NCBI RefSeq assembly: GCF_028502605.1
Contig: NC_079235.1
Span: 4,340,001-4,404,000 of the forward strand
Origin: Trichoderma breve
Lineage: Eukaryota > Ascomycota > Sordariomycetes > Hypocreales > Hypocreaceae
Length of the DNA: 64,000 bases
Reading direction: 5' to 3'
The position numbers and the translations under genes are program-made. Position 1 is the first letter of the stretch. Every line of letters begins with the position of its first letter. Of the stretch, positions 11,801 to 25,100 are shown piece after piece. The notes beneath the pieces were generated by a model, which was given only the letters and a program-made list of their open reading frames with translations, made no database searches and had not been told where the DNA came from.

Positions 11801-13593
11801 CCTTCTTCCCTACTGTATTGCTTCAGACACACACATACTTGCTAGTGGCAATGGCCCCCATCCACTAACTGTCACGTTCTCCAAACAAAGCACCTAGAAT
11901 CCCGTCAGCCTCCACATCCAAATGGATTACGCTAGTATTCGTCTATCGTAGCCTTCAACTTGTCCTTGGCGTCATCCACATCTTCCATCTCTTCCAAACG
12001 GGACTGAGATAGAATGAGAAAGAATAGACTGGCGCCACGCCTAAGTCCACGATTAGAATCAAACACACGGTCCCCTCTTTCTTCTTCGCTCCGTTCCCCA
12101 CTACTTCCATCTCCATCTCATGAGCACACACGCACAGTCCCCAGCCGTAGGACTACCGATAGACCAAGACCAGACCCATGAGACTTGAGGTTGACTAATG
12201 CGTGTTTTTGCTCCCCTCACCCCCTTGCCTTGCCTTTTACTCCAAAAATGGCGCGTTCTTTCTATGGCCTTGTATCTTGTCAATCTGTGACTGGGTCCCG
12301 GAACCTGCGGCCACTAGCTCAGGGGATGAACTGGCTCGCTGGCGTTGGCACCACATGTTACTCCATTTCCATTCAAAGAGTCACGGTAGTGTTTGGGTCA
12401 GGTAGAATGAGTGACATTGGCTGCCCATCGTTCGCTTTCATCGTCGATGCTCAGCGTCATCCAAGATGCCACCCATGGCTAGTATCTTGTCCCCGTTTCA
12501 GGTAGTTAGTCTCCCAAACCATTGCCGTCTGAGTGCATATGAGTATACGGAGCAGTAGGCTGTAGAATAGTCGAAGTAAATTGAAGGGGGGTACTCACTT
12601 CGAATGTGAACATCGCTGAGTAGAACCAAGAATGAAGTCAAATCACAAAGAATTGGAAACTATGTAATTGATGTCTGATAAAACGTATATTTGGTTTTTG
12701 AAGGCAGTGGCTAAGAAGCCGGCCTTCTTCTCTTCTTAGTTAAAACGTGTTGCGGCAGCAATTTTTAGCAGGTCCGCGAGGGCTATTGAGGCCCAAAATC
12801 TTCTATCTTTGTGTGATCTCTCACAAACAGAACACCAAAATCAGGAGCCGAGTCTTGCAAGTTCTCCCATCCCAAAAGTCTTTCCCAAGTCCACCGTAAA
12901 ACAAAAAGAAAGAAAAAAGACAACCGGAATTCTTCCTTTGCCGTCCCAGTAACGAATGAATGCGTAGTAGATCCAGCTTCAAAGCGAGCCTTCTCATAAT
13001 CAGGGTGTTTTTTTCGTCAAGCGTCGTTTCCTTCTCATTTCCATCAAAAAAATTCGCAAAAAACTCCCCGTCTTTCATTCTTCCCAAACAAATCAAAAAG
13101 CCACTGCGTTGTATGCGGTCTTCTCTCCATACAAATTTCTTTGCGCCGGTACTGATGCCTCTGATACGAAGGACACGCTTCCCAAACTCCTCATCCTGTA
13201 GATTAAAAAAAAAAGAGAACAAAAAACTCCCCGCTATAAAGGAAAAATCCAGTGCGGCAAAGGCGAATCGTAAAAAGAAAAGGAAAAGATGTTGATAGAT
13301 ACAAGTTGTGAATCGAATATTAGGCTTTTGACACTCCAAAATGAGGTGTCCAATTTTGTCGCTGTAATAATTGTCAAGACGCCTTTTTTTCCCGTTTTGT
13401 TCCGGATGCGTATAGCATTAAAAAAAGATGTAAGATCGGCTCTTTGGCTTCAAGCCTTGGTTCTGTGAGGCCGGTATAAAGGTAGCGGTAACATTATGTT
13501 CAATGAAGCCAAAGATAAAAAAGAAAAAAGGGTTTTGTGACGGAGGCCAACAAGTATTACAATGTTGACTTGGCCTCGCCAGAGTGTTGGTCT

Positions 13594-15253
13594 TTAGTAG
13601 CAGCCAGGAAGGGATGATAAGAAAGACACCTGTTGGTGAAAAGGCACAGGGTGCTGCATCATTGGCACCTGCTGAACGTATTTGACCACTTCCCATAGAG
13701 GGAAGAAGGATTTGGGTTGGCAAGCAGGCTGCACAGGAATAGGTGCCTGAATAGGAACCGGGACTTGCTGGCAGGGCAGATGTTGTATGGGCGCTGCCAC
13801 CACAGGAACGGGAACAATGGGAGCATGCAGAACAGGCACGGGTACAGGGCCAGTGTACTGCTGTGGAACGAACTCGTGGCCGTGATACACGGGCTGCTGC
13901 TGCTGCTGCTCGCAAAATTCCTCTGGCTCGTAGGTTTGGGGAATGTACTCCCGAGGCAAGTCCTGCTGGTCTGCCATGAAGTCTTCATCCTCATCATCGT
14001 TGTCAAAGTCATCAATGGTCGACACGCTCGAGATGAGCGAGCCTTCATTGGACGACGTCGAAACAGGCGAGAGGGGCGAGTCGCAGTCATAGTCATCGAC
14101 TATGGCGTCCTCGTTGGAAACGTATTGGTCTTGGGTAGAGGTGGGCGTGGGCAGAGTCATGGTGGGCACTGCTGGCACGGTGAACTGGGAACAAGCAATG
14201 ATCCTGTTACGCAGCTCAGAGAGAGTCACCCGGTGCTCGGGGTTGGGATTGAAGATGCGGCCCAAAATGTCATTGAGCTCGTCAGTCAACGGGAGGATAG
14301 TCTTAAGAAAGTCCTGGGAGCGAACATATGCGCGGTAGGTGGAGTCTTGAAAGGAAGCCTGCTTCCATGGGTTGCGTCCGCAAGTCAAGTTAACTAGGAT
14401 GACTCCCAGACTCCAGACATCATTGGGGGCACACATGTAGTAGGGCTTTCTCGCGGAAGGGTCCAAGCACTCTGCCAAGTTGATTTCTGTTAGCCAATTG
14501 CATCTTGTTGTCGTGTTCATGAAGTGGTTGTTTATATTTACCTGGGCTCATGTAAAAGGTTGAGCCGCATCCGTAGTCCTCGGAGCGGTCCTCACTGGTA
14601 GCAAGTCCAAAGTCGGCCAGCTTGACGGTCTCTCCATTGTCGGTGACGAGAATGTTCTCAGGCTTGAGGTCCCGGTGGTAGATGCCCAAGTTGTGGCAGT
14701 GCTCAACGGCATCCAGGATCTGAAGGAACACCTTCTTAGAGAGTTCATCCTTACCAACGTACTGGCCGCGCTCAGTGATATTCAAGAAGAGGTCACCCTC
14801 AGGGCAGTACTCTAGAATAACATAGATGCAGTCAGGGTCATCGACAATCTTCAACATGGACACCACGTTAGGGTGCGCCGATGCGTGGTAGTGCAGGCGA
14901 ATCTCTCGCTGCTGGTAGGCAATCTGGCGGCGTTCCAGTGGTGTTCCGTCGGCATTGTACTTGCTCAGGCACTTTACAGCATACCGAGCTCCAGTATTGA
15001 TATCCAGGGCAGTGTAGACGACGCCATATGCGCCGGTACCAAGGATATCTGTTAGCTGGAGCTTACCCTCGAGAAGACGTCCTAAACGCTGCTCTGGGGC
15101 AAGGGGTACACATCGGGGCTGGAAAGTGCGTGTCGCAAAGGGCTGTTGGACGTTGCACTTGGGGTTGTCGTACGCGGGAGAGGCCGGGGGAGTGGGATAT
15201 CCATACGGGGCATGGTGCTGCATGTTAAGCGACTTTGGTAGGGGGCTCTCCAA
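13594..15253 (-). CDS. Ran1/Ksp1-like serine/threonine protein kinase
   Basis: Two exons, 15253-14542 and 14471-13594, are split by a 70-base intron (donor GTAAAT, branch-like GCTAAC, acceptor GCAG) inside the activation segment. The join gives MSPECLDP and a product of 529 residues. Kinase landmarks are present: GTGAYGVVY loop (72-80), Lys94 in [14 protein letters not shown] (193-200), DFG (214-216), then SPE. The start could also be Met11. The domain resembles the fungal Ran1/Ksp1/Vhs1 group, kinases that link nutrient state to growth, mating and meiosis. The tail of about 230 residues is unusual in texture: Ser/Asp-rich acidic ([12 protein letters not shown]), a five-Gln run, then repeated PVPVP and PIPVQP motifs, ending in a hydrophobic, aromatic stretch. 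Long gene-free flanks fit a complexly regulated gene, but this is inference. Confidence 0.9.
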
Positions 15254-18200
15254 AAGGTTCGGTGGTCCTCAAGGGTTCAGGTCAAGTACCAGATCCGAAG
15301 ATGGAAGTGTGCAAGAGGATTAGATTAACAAAAAAGAATTAAAGAAAAAAGAAAGAAAAGGATCCTTTGGACGGAGTGAGTTGATTGGGTTTGTTTTCCT
15401 TTGGAAGTTGTCGACGGGGCGTGGAGGTCCCGTATAAATCACAGGCCGAAGTTCCAATGGGATACCAGAAGCAGCCGCATACAGCAAAGGAAAAAGTTCT
15501 CGAACGGCCGAACGAACGGGTCAAGAACGGCGTTGAATTGTCAACGGCTTCGGGGTGTCGAGGGTACCGGACTAATAATGGATAATAGTATGAGAGGTGT
15601 GAGACGGGTCCTGGAGTCCTGGAATCCAGAAAGAAAACTTGAATTGAGGTGAGAGAGGAAGATGAGCGTTGAAGGAATGTCGTGAACGTGGTGATGCGTG
15701 TAATTGACCCTCGGCCGAGAGTGGGCAACAAGAGGTAGATATCAAACCGGACCTTGGCCACGGCGTGGATCTGTGACTAGACCTTAGAGAGCGAGGCGGG
15801 CGAGTGTTCAGACCCCAGAACAAGACGTACCCGTTTCTCTCGTCTCGGGGCCCTGCGAATTGCGCGGAGCATCCACACCCAAGAGACCCACCTGTGGAAA
15901 GCTCATCAGACCCTGGTCCTGTTGGAAGAGATGAATGGCATGGGCGTTGTCTTAGGCGGCCAGGGGGGGGGCTAATGTGCCAGCTATTCTTAACCAGCGC
16001 TGCAAGGTTCGTCGACAGCCTTAGGTGGGCACCAGACTAACGAGGCAGGGATCATAGCGCGACGCTGAGCAATATACGAGAGCGAGCATACTCTGACACA
16101 CCAAATGAAGCGGTTCGCTGTGACTTGTGTGTCATCCGCTTGCTCGCCCTCCCTCACACAACACACCCCCTTCTGCTCGGCTTGCACTAGCGACCCTTGG
16201 TCCCACACACAACGTCAACATGGTGGCCAAAGGAAAACAGCTAGGCGATTCCAGCCCCCCCGATCCAGTCGGCTTCGACGGTGTCACAGTCAAAAGGTTG
16301 AACCGCCGTAATGGGGCGAGGACGTCGGATCTGCGGCGGGCCACAGCAGGTCAACACCCTTCTCATCAACCAGGCCGTGCCACTTGCACAGCTCGACTTG
16401 ACTGGCTGGCGTGCTTTTCCCACCACCCACCCGCTTCACTGCCTGGCAAAAGCGTCATGGTCGGCCGCGTGACTGGCATGACATTTCCGTTCTGTGAGTG
16501 AGTGTGAGAAAGTCAATAGGGAAAGGCTTGACTCGCCCGTCTGGCCATGCTCTCTTGGGCCAACTGAGTGTGACTACACTTACAGTACGGTACAACGTAC
16601 TGGAATGGGACGGATGAATCTTGTCAGGCCACTGAGCCCGTGGCGGAGGCGAATAACGAAAATGAAAGAGACGGGAGGTGACTTAGTACCGGTGTACTCC
16701 GCTGCTCGCTGCTAGCAGCTGATTTCTGTTGAGTAGTCGATACCTACGAAAGCGCCGGGTCCTCGTCTCGCTCCCACTTCAGGCTGCTGGAGCAATGGCA
16801 GCAGTCAATGCGCTCGCTCACTGGCCGAGCCCCGTTTACTTGGCTTCTCCATTTTGTTTGGTGTCTGTCTATACCCGTACGTACGAGTACGCACAACAAC
16901 ACGCTGACCCTCACTCCAGGGCGTTCTGGTGGGTAACAGGCAGCAAGCCAGACCGAAATGCATGAAGCAATGCTGCCTGCCCGCCTGCCTGCCTATCGCT
17001 TTGGCTGTGATCAATAGTCATTCTGACACAGAGGCTACTGCTACCTGTACCTCGCGTAGCCCAGTTCACCGTCCACCTCACTTGGAGCGGGGGATGGCTG
17101 CTTGTGTAGATCAATGACTGCAAGCGGCCATTCGAGTTGACAGCAAGCGTCGTAAGAGATTGGGCCAGCATCAGTTCAGTGGGTAGGAAAGCTGCATTGC
17201 AGCACTCTCTGCCACCTGCAACCAAAACAGTAACATGGCGGCATGGACAGGAAGAACAAGGAGGAAAAAAAGGTGGACGAGCCGTGGGTGCGTAGCATTC
17301 AGTTGACACTGTGCCATCTCCGCTGTACAATGCATCTGTGCATTGCATTCCCCATCGATGGTGATATTGATGGCCACCGCAAACCAATAGCAAGGCCAGC
17401 CTTGAGGAGTAATGCAGGAGATGGATGGTGATGGCTGCTGCTACGTGACTGGTCGAGTGGTATGCGGACCCAAGTCCACACCCTGGCACGGCGCTGCAGT
17501 GCTTTGCCAGCACAGTATGAATCGCCACGTCGGGAGTGTTTGTGTTGTGTGCAGACGCTGCCGGTCAGACAGTAGGATTCAGGAGTGTGAGGTTTCCAGA
17601 TCAACCTGTGCCAGCGTTTGTCTGGCCAAATAAGAGCGGGAAACACAGCAAGAGTCGGCCAATGGCAATTCTGAGGAATGCAATGCAGCTGCTAATAATA
17701 CTTAGGCGCCATGTGGTCGACAACTCGGCCGGCGTTGGCATCACGATGTCCCTCTGCGCTGGCGGTCTAGTGGACGTGGACGCCGTTGGATGAAGGCAAG
17801 CCCAGCCAAAGGGGGATAAGCATCGACACTGTCCTTTGGGTTGGAAGCGAGCGAGCGTGGCCAGAATCCGCTGGAGTGTGCATTGCACTGTACTCCGTAA
17901 CAACGAACGAGCCTGAGCCGTAGAAGTGTCGCCACCGTCCTGCTGTCTACTGTCCTGTACTCGTCCTCTCGCTCGGTCCTGTGCCGTGCTGAACTAAACA
18001 CCCCAGTAGCAGAAGAGCCAGCGGCAACCGAGCCCGTGTGAGCACGGAGTAAACGTGGCCAATATCGCCCGCAGCAGAGATGAGCCAACTGCTCAGCCGA
18101 TGAAGGGACCACAGGGCGCTGGCCAAAAGCGGAGGCTTGCATCCGCCTGTGGCGTTGTCGTCTGATTGGGACGTGATGCCAGGCACTTTGAAGACGCAGG

Positions 18201-21200
18201 AAGCAGACCAATCACCCGCCACAGTCACAGCAGGTCCCCCACCCGACGCTGGCTTGTCTGGCTTGGATCAATTATGCAATGTTTGGCCCCAGCCTTGTTT
18301 TCCGTTGGAGCAATCTCAAGTCGACGAGGGCAGACAGAGGTCGGGCCCACCCTCTAGGCCAAACAGTGAGGCTGTTCTCTGTTCTCCGGGGCCCGTTGCG
18401 GTTGCATTTGCTCGTGCTGCGTCCATGATATGTATGAGGTTGAAGAAGGAGGCGTCCAATAGAAGGGCACTGAGAAGCAGAAGTGGGATATTGCGCAGTC
18501 AACCTGATGCACTTGGCAGCCGCCGTTGGTACCGGCCTGCAGATTGACTGATTTTCACGACGCTTTCCAGCAGCATTGCGGCAGAGATGGAGGGCTGGTG
18601 GCTTGTCTGCTCGTCCATCAGTGTGAGGCCAAGAGGGTCCAATGGCCCTGATGATTCGATTTGTTTCGATTGTGTTGGAGCAGAAGAGCAAGGGGGTGTG
18701 ACTTGCTGCTTGTTGCTGTTGTTGTGGCTGTTGCTGTTTTTGCTGATGTTGTTTATTATTCGGGGGCTGCATCATCATCTCTGCCCGTTGCATCTGTCCA
18801 TCCATCCATCATTTCGCCCATCATCCACCCATCCATCCATCTTCACGGCAAGGCCTCGAAACATCCCCGGCGCTTGCTTTTCCCTCTCGGTGGCCTCTTG
18901 TCTCGGAGATGAACGGCCGCGTGATGCCCCCAAACACACAATTCACTGGTGTTGCTGTAGTTAGTCATTCGATCCTCGCAGGTCTTTGTCCACGTCGTGA
19001 CTCGATAGAGTTTGTCTAGATCTTGATAGAACCCTGGGCGAAGGACGGGCCGTCCAGGCGCTGTCATTGGCCCGCTAACGACGCAAGGGATACGAGGTAC
19101 TTGTACACGTGCCTGGCCACGTACACAGTCTGCGGCCGTTGATTCTCCGCTTGCAAGTCCAGACTACTACACATACGAATACGGTCCGTGCGACAAATCC
19201 GCTATCCGCACGTATCATATGTACCCAGTACGGGGCGGCACAAACAGGCGGTCTGCTGTTTTGTTCTACATCTCTGAATCAACCCGTCTCAGTCCCCTTT
19301 TTTTTCCCTTCTGCGACATTCGCCATTCGCCCTGCCTCTCGACCGGGGTTCTTTTTCTCTCTAGTTTCTCTCTACGCCATGTCACAACGGATGGCCCGCT
19401 TCTAGCCGGCTTCGGAATAGCATCCCTGGGAACGCAAGACCTGGATCTGGCCTCTGGAGCCGGGCCTGTCCTTGTTGCGTGGCCTGTGCTTGCTTTTGAC
19501 TCGGCGTGAATGGGAATCCTTTCACTGCTGGGATCCGCCGATCTCATCCTGCCGTGCCACCGGCCATCCATGGACCATGACCATGACACTCTCCAAGTGC
19601 AAGTTGGCAGCAGAGCGAGTGTGTCTACTTGCATGGACGACAGAGCACGGGCTCTCGGCTTTGCTGCGGATCCCTGGCAACTGGCCAGCGAACCTTTGGC
19701 CTTGCATTGCGATCCGCACGGCGATCCATCACTGTGGACGGACTGATAACCGATGGCTTCATGGTTTTTCGATCGAGCTTCTTCGTCCGGCTCAGAGTGC
19801 AACAAGCATGTCCAAGATGATATGCAGGGCTACTCGTATGTGGCCATTTCTGCTGTCTTGAAGAGAGTGAAACAGGCAGGCGCTTAACATGACAAACTCC
19901 AGCGGCTTTGTGCTACTCTACTCATTACGTGTCAATGTACGAGTACCAAGTGGCCATTTTGTCTGGACTCATCTCATACCAGACTCATGCCAAACTTGGA
20001 GCCATGTTTCGTTCTGCCGCCGACACATACCCTATACCTCTTGACCTCCACCCAGGTAATTTGCCATTGACTGCCACTACCTGCTCACATGCTCCATCCC
20101 TCCAGGCCCCAACTTGGTCCAGTTTCTATTTACAAGGTGCTGGAACCAACTAGTACGGAGTCTACACAGCTGCTAGCAGTGTTACGAGCCCATGTGTGCA
20201 CTTTCAATAGATTGCCTACCAGCCCTTTCGCCTGGGTCCACGGAGCATATTCCGCTTAGGATGGTTCCGACATGGCATTGGCCCTGGCTCGAATCCATCA
20301 GTGTGACATCAAGATTGATTTTTTTTCTGGTGGCCTGAGGCCAAATCTACCAAGAGGCAGTTCCTATCCTGCCCCCTGCCTGGTCCCGATATCAGAGAAA
20401 GGGGGAAAACACGCTATTCCAGCAGCTTCTGATTCCTCTTACAACCGCACGCACTAGAGCCAAACAAGGCGTTGGATGATTGGATCTGGTAAAACCGGGA
20501 GCAACACAAGGCAAGTGGAAAAGCGGCTTCGGGATCCAATGAGGTGCCGCCCACTATCTCTCAAGTGGTGGCTTTGCAGTATCGTGGCAAAACGGCCCTC
20601 AGCTGAGCAACGCCGTCTGCGTACCATCCTAGGGCCAAGTTTCGGGAGAGATGACGGCGGCTGGAGGTTCGCGAACCAACTTTCTAACCGGCCTTTGTCA
20701 GCAGGGCTACCAAGTCGTAGATCGACTGATGATTGTCTCGCCATTTATCATATATCCCATCAGGGTAGTTTACTTGAGGCGAAACAGCAAGCATGGATCT
20801 TCAAACGGGTTGATCGATCGCGGTGGATGATGAAAGCAACAGTACAGTCTGCATATCAAGTGATCCACATACCTGATACAATACCTGTTTTTTCTTTCTT
20901 TCAGTCTTTCTCTTTCCTTCTCAATCGACTGCAAGAGATCGATAGACACCGATGGCGGATGAGCCGATGCGGAGTCTGGAGTCCGCCTTGTCTAACTGGG
21001 CAGACTAACCACCATTACACAGACATGCAGCTCTCCAGCCGCCAACAATGTCTCGCTCATCAAACCGGTTGCTAAACTCGTACGTGTAGAGTTTGACCAC
21101 TGCTAGTCTTCTGCCTGCAGCAACCCTGCATACTGCCAGTGCCATCACACTACAGTACATGTGCACAGGGTCATGCCCTCGAACCAAATTTTCGTTTGCC

Positions 21201-22100
21201 TCCCTGCCGCTCCCAAGAAAAAGTGAGACAACCACATGGCGGTACCGCATAAACAGGGCTACAAGCAGGCATCCACAACCACAACATGTTGTTTTTAGGA
21301 ACGTCTGATGGCCAATAAAGCCAAGGATCAATATTGAGCAGCCCAACACTGCTACTCAACCTGCCACTGGCGCCTGGAGAAACGCCAGGAGGCAAAAAGG
21401 CGATGCGGACGAGGAGGCTCATGCATAGCTAGTCCCTGCGGCTGCCTGCAAGTCATCCAGGCCCAGGGCACGCCACTCATCTCGGCATCTCGCCGGGGCC
21501 ACAGTCTCACTGAGCAGCACGAGCAAGCGCTCTGCTCTGGATTTAGACTGCTTACGGGTGCGTACGAGCCTCTGTGACGGCGTCACCTTTTCTTCATGAG
21601 CCGCACCGGTAATGCCGCCTTTTCCAACTCCATTGCGGCCGCTAGGTGCAGGATGGAAATCACAGTTTCCACTAGCTGCCTTAGTGCATCCGCCCTGTCG
21701 ATAGCTCAGCTGTCCATTGTTTCGAGTGTGCATGACCCAGTCAAATTTTCCCTTTCTTTTTTCTGCTGCCGAGATTTTTCTTTTTCCGGCTGTGGATTTG
21801 TCCCTGCTCACTTGACATGGCTTTGCCGCGTTCTGCGCTCTCCCCCTGGTTCCAGACTGTTGCCCGTCTCGGAATACAGCGAGACACGGACGACGGAGAT
21901 CGGGAATGTGGGGCCGGAGAATCCGATGTTCACACGGATTGATTCTCTGGAATGTGTTTGCTACGTTTGTATCGGGCCGGGCGATGTCTGAGCACGCAAA
22001 GGGAGACGTTGACGTGTAAGCAAAAGAAGGGGAGAGGAAATAACTTTCCTTCCAGGCTCGTGGGCTTGGCCGTGGGCTTGGGCTTGGATGATCCAACAGC
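15254..22100. other. Long gene-free region upstream of the kinase
   Basis: No ORF here has a recognisable domain, though several minus-strand readings of 150-230 codons exist (16911-17528, 18272-18805, 19266-19805, 21419-22102). All are Cys/Ser/His/Arg-rich and lack protein-like texture. Base composition stays near that of the coding regions, so this is not decayed AT-rich DNA. The nearest part should contain the kinase promoter and leader. CCAT repeats occur at 18.8 kb and TACTCCGTA-type motifs at 17.9 and 20.2 kb. Confidence 0.45.
18797..18842 (+). repeat. CCAT tetranucleotide repeat
   Basis: Two runs of tandem CCAT are separated by an imperfect spacer (atttcgcccatcat). It is a simple repeat without a gene context. 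Confidence 0.75.
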
Positions 22101-25100
22101 ATATGACGTCTAAGTGTGCGGATTGCGTCTAAACTATGAGCCCCCTTGCAGTTGACGGGTTAAAGCTGAAAGGGGACGCCGTTAGCAATCAATTAATAAG
22201 ATCATCCGTTCTGAAGCGCTACATTGGTTTGAGTTTCGGTAATGCCAAACAAGCTGCTGACATGGAAGCTGATATCATGTTCGAGAATCCAAATGACGCC
22301 GTTCAGCAGGACAATGACCTACCCTGGAATAGTACGCCTCAAACTACGGAGTACTAACTATTCGAAAAGAGGCACCCATAGTTCAATAAACTGCTTTCTT
22401 TAGTAGCTATGATGATTCCTGGCGTCTGAGGAACAGAGCTGAGGATTCGCCGAGAGCTAGAGCTTCGAGATGGCGCACGCCGGCAACGAGAAGCCACAGC
22501 CTTCCAGGGCTGTGTGAGAGAAGAGCTCTCTCGGGATAATCAAGAGGTGGCCAGAGCTCCCTTCGCTTAATCCCAATTCTGCTCGTTAATTGATGGATAG
22601 CAATCTGGAGATACCGAATTGCCCAGACTGGTGGCAGTTTACTTCCCAGGTCCGGGTCGAAGTCCAACGCCACTGAAGTAAAAGCAACAAGACGGCGACG
22701 GCGGGGTAGATGGTAGATCGCGATTAACATGGAGAATTACTCAGTGCAGATATCCAGTGCTTTGTTTTCCAAGAGCCTAGTTCCTGATTAGAGGCGTCAT
22801 ACGTTTGGAGCTGTGGTCCTGAGTGGGAAGCTAATTGTTGACTGGTGGCAACTCAACGGCTGTCGGTTAATGGCTGACTACTATGGAGGACTCTAACATG
22901 ACATAACGTTCCTCTTTTCTTACTGATCGCCCCTTTGTGCCAAGTCAGCCATTATCCATTGGGGCTTCCCTTGGCAAGGGAAAGAAAGGCCGAGTGGCCT
23001 GAACTCTGTTATGCTTTGAAGATTATGGGATCAGCGACTGGATGGGGAAGAGTTCGCTCACGTATTACGCCGGCGGGACGATACAAAGTTACCTACCACA
23101 AAGCGATAACTACTCCGTACTATGGGATAAAACCTCACTCATTTGGTGATACGCGAATAAAACAATTACAATGGTCCATGACGAAATCTCGCTTATGGGC
23201 TACTTCATGAAATGTGGTCTGGTGGAATCTGGAGAGAGCGTATTAGTGCATTGATGGCGATGAAACCACGTCTAGAGGCTACTCCATTCATCGCGTTAGG
23301 CAAGCTCAAGACTGTAAAGTCTTAACATGCTTCTGCCGGGCAAATTCATATGTATACATCCATTGGCCATGTCTTGAAGTTCTCCAATGAGGATAAAGCA
23401 TAAGTGGTGTAGTGTTGTGATATCGGACTAATGTTGCATTATACGGCATAATTAACAAGAAGCGTTTAACGATCCATGGCCTAATTCTCTAACGCCATAT
23501 GAAACCACATCTTAGGAGATCCCACGGGGAAATTTGCGATTAATGATAGGGTACTCCGTACAGAGCCGGTGAACGAGTGGCTGTCGATGCTACTTTAGCA
23601 TTCGTTAATAATTTGGTGTAGTAGTAACAATAGCCTGCTTATCCGCTCCATTATTAAGTCCAGGCGTCAATGCCGATTTGACAGAAGGACTATGTCTTTA
23701 TCGTCAGTATAGTGACGTTTTTAAGCATTCACTACTTGAAATGGCATGACTTCAGCAGTTCAGATCATCTGAGGGGTGGGAGAAAAGGGTGCCCGAGGCG
23801 TGAGTAAAGGGCTATCCAGAGGCATCTCCGCTTCACAGACTGAAGCCATTCAAGAACCTGCAAGACGAACTGCCGTAGTCACACGGCCTACTCGTAGACA
23901 AAATCCAATAGTACGCCGGGGATTAACGCCTGCACAAGAAACCTGTTTTGACAGTGAGGTGATACGCACGTTGTAAAGGAGGAGGTCCTCCGCGCGAGAA
24001 GAAATTTTCTTTCCCACGGGGATCCCGCATTAATTAATTGGAACCCCCTACTTCACTCATGTGAAGGGCATGGCTAAACAAGATAGTTGATGCCGGCTGG
24101 ATCCGGGAATTTGTTGTTGCACTGACCTTTTTATCCTGGTAGGGAGATCGCATGATAAGTGAGGTGATCTGGCGCAGCAGCCCTTACAGGGCCCGGTAGT
24201 CACCGATCCCGCTTGGATCGTATGATATGGTGATAAGCCTTGCGAAGAAGGTATCAGATCTCGAGAACTAGGCTCGCTCCGAAGCAGAAATTGTCCGAAG
24301 GGGAAGTCATACGACGCGGGGGGCCCCGGCACGTTCACGTGTAAGCAAAATTTCTCAACGTGGCCATCTACCAAAGCCGTAGCATTCCGACGATGATATA
24401 TCGTTTGTAAAAAGTCAATAGTATTGATCATATGAGAGATGAATCGGTATACTTGCAAACCGGTTGCTATGTGATATATCGCGGGAATTGCTAACTAGGG
24501 GATACCGGCTATCGAGCCGGGTTCGAAAGGAATGATCGGTCTATGGCTGTTATTCATGGATACCCTGTGACTGCTGCAAATTCCAAAGGCTTGGTGCATT
24601 AGAGTTAACATGTTTGACAAGGATATGTGTGAAAAATCCACTCCTTGACCGGAAAAGGTGAGTCTGCGTTCTACTATGTGGAGAGTGTTATGTATAGATG
24701 AGTAGGATCAAGAAAATGGGACGAGGCTATTATGTCAATTGCATACATAATGGTTAATATATATATTTACAGTGATATGCAAGCTTATTATGTCAAGGTA
24801 TATTAGCTATCTTGTTTATTCGGTAATTAGTCTTAATGGTTTTGAGAGTTAGATCACGTACTTGTAAAAGAAAATCATGGTTTATTTGAATGATGCTTAT
24901 TTCTCTCTTCTTAAGGTACATCCTATTCAGTATATGATCGTGTAGGACATGATCCTATTCAATGATAGTATGTATATGTGAACGAATTCCATGCTGAAGG
25001 TATGCCAACAAGATAGCCAGATCTCAAAAGGTGCACTGGTGGTAACTCCTACAACCATTGTTGAGAGGTACCTGGGTCTGTTTTCACCCAATCATATATC

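Larger units (their letters stand above)
4853..13593. other. Large gene-poor stretch between convergent genes
   Basis: About 8.7 kb separates the 3' ends of the GNAT and kinase genes. Only short or low-complexity ORFs occur. The longest plus-strand reading (11152-11868) is Ser/Pro/His-rich, and pyrimidine-rich tracts at 10.9-11.9 kb look like leader or intron sequence rather than protein code. The 12.8-13.6 kb part, with many A-rich runs, probably holds the kinase 3' untranslated region. A GC-rich patch at 5090-5150 (repeated cccgg/ggcccc) and a GTGA tetranucleotide run near 8.8 kb are the only distinct elements. Non-coding RNA, a small multi-exon gene or a lost gene are all possible. Confidence 0.45.

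Noticed and set aside
11152..11868. 238-codon plus-strand ORF rich in Ser, Pro and His
   Set aside because: Low-complexity, pyrimidine-rich code with no domain, no start context and overlapping open frames; more like leader sequence.
12821..13339. 172-codon minus-strand ORF with Phe-rich start
   Set aside because: Follows the kinase stop in T/A-rich DNA; Phe/Leu/Lys runs come from homopolymers, fitting a 3' untranslated region.
16911..17528. 205-codon minus-strand ORF
   Set aside because: Cys/His/Ser-rich composition, no motif or hydrophobic pattern typical of real proteins; overlaps other random frames.
21419..22102. 227-codon minus-strand ORF rich in Arg, Lys and Ser
   Set aside because: No domain and no upstream exon; the opposite frame is also open, as expected for chance in this composition.
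24481..24560. Possible tRNA B-box (gggttcgaaagg)
   Set aside because: Does not fit the GWTCRANNC consensus and no cloverleaf stems can be drawn.
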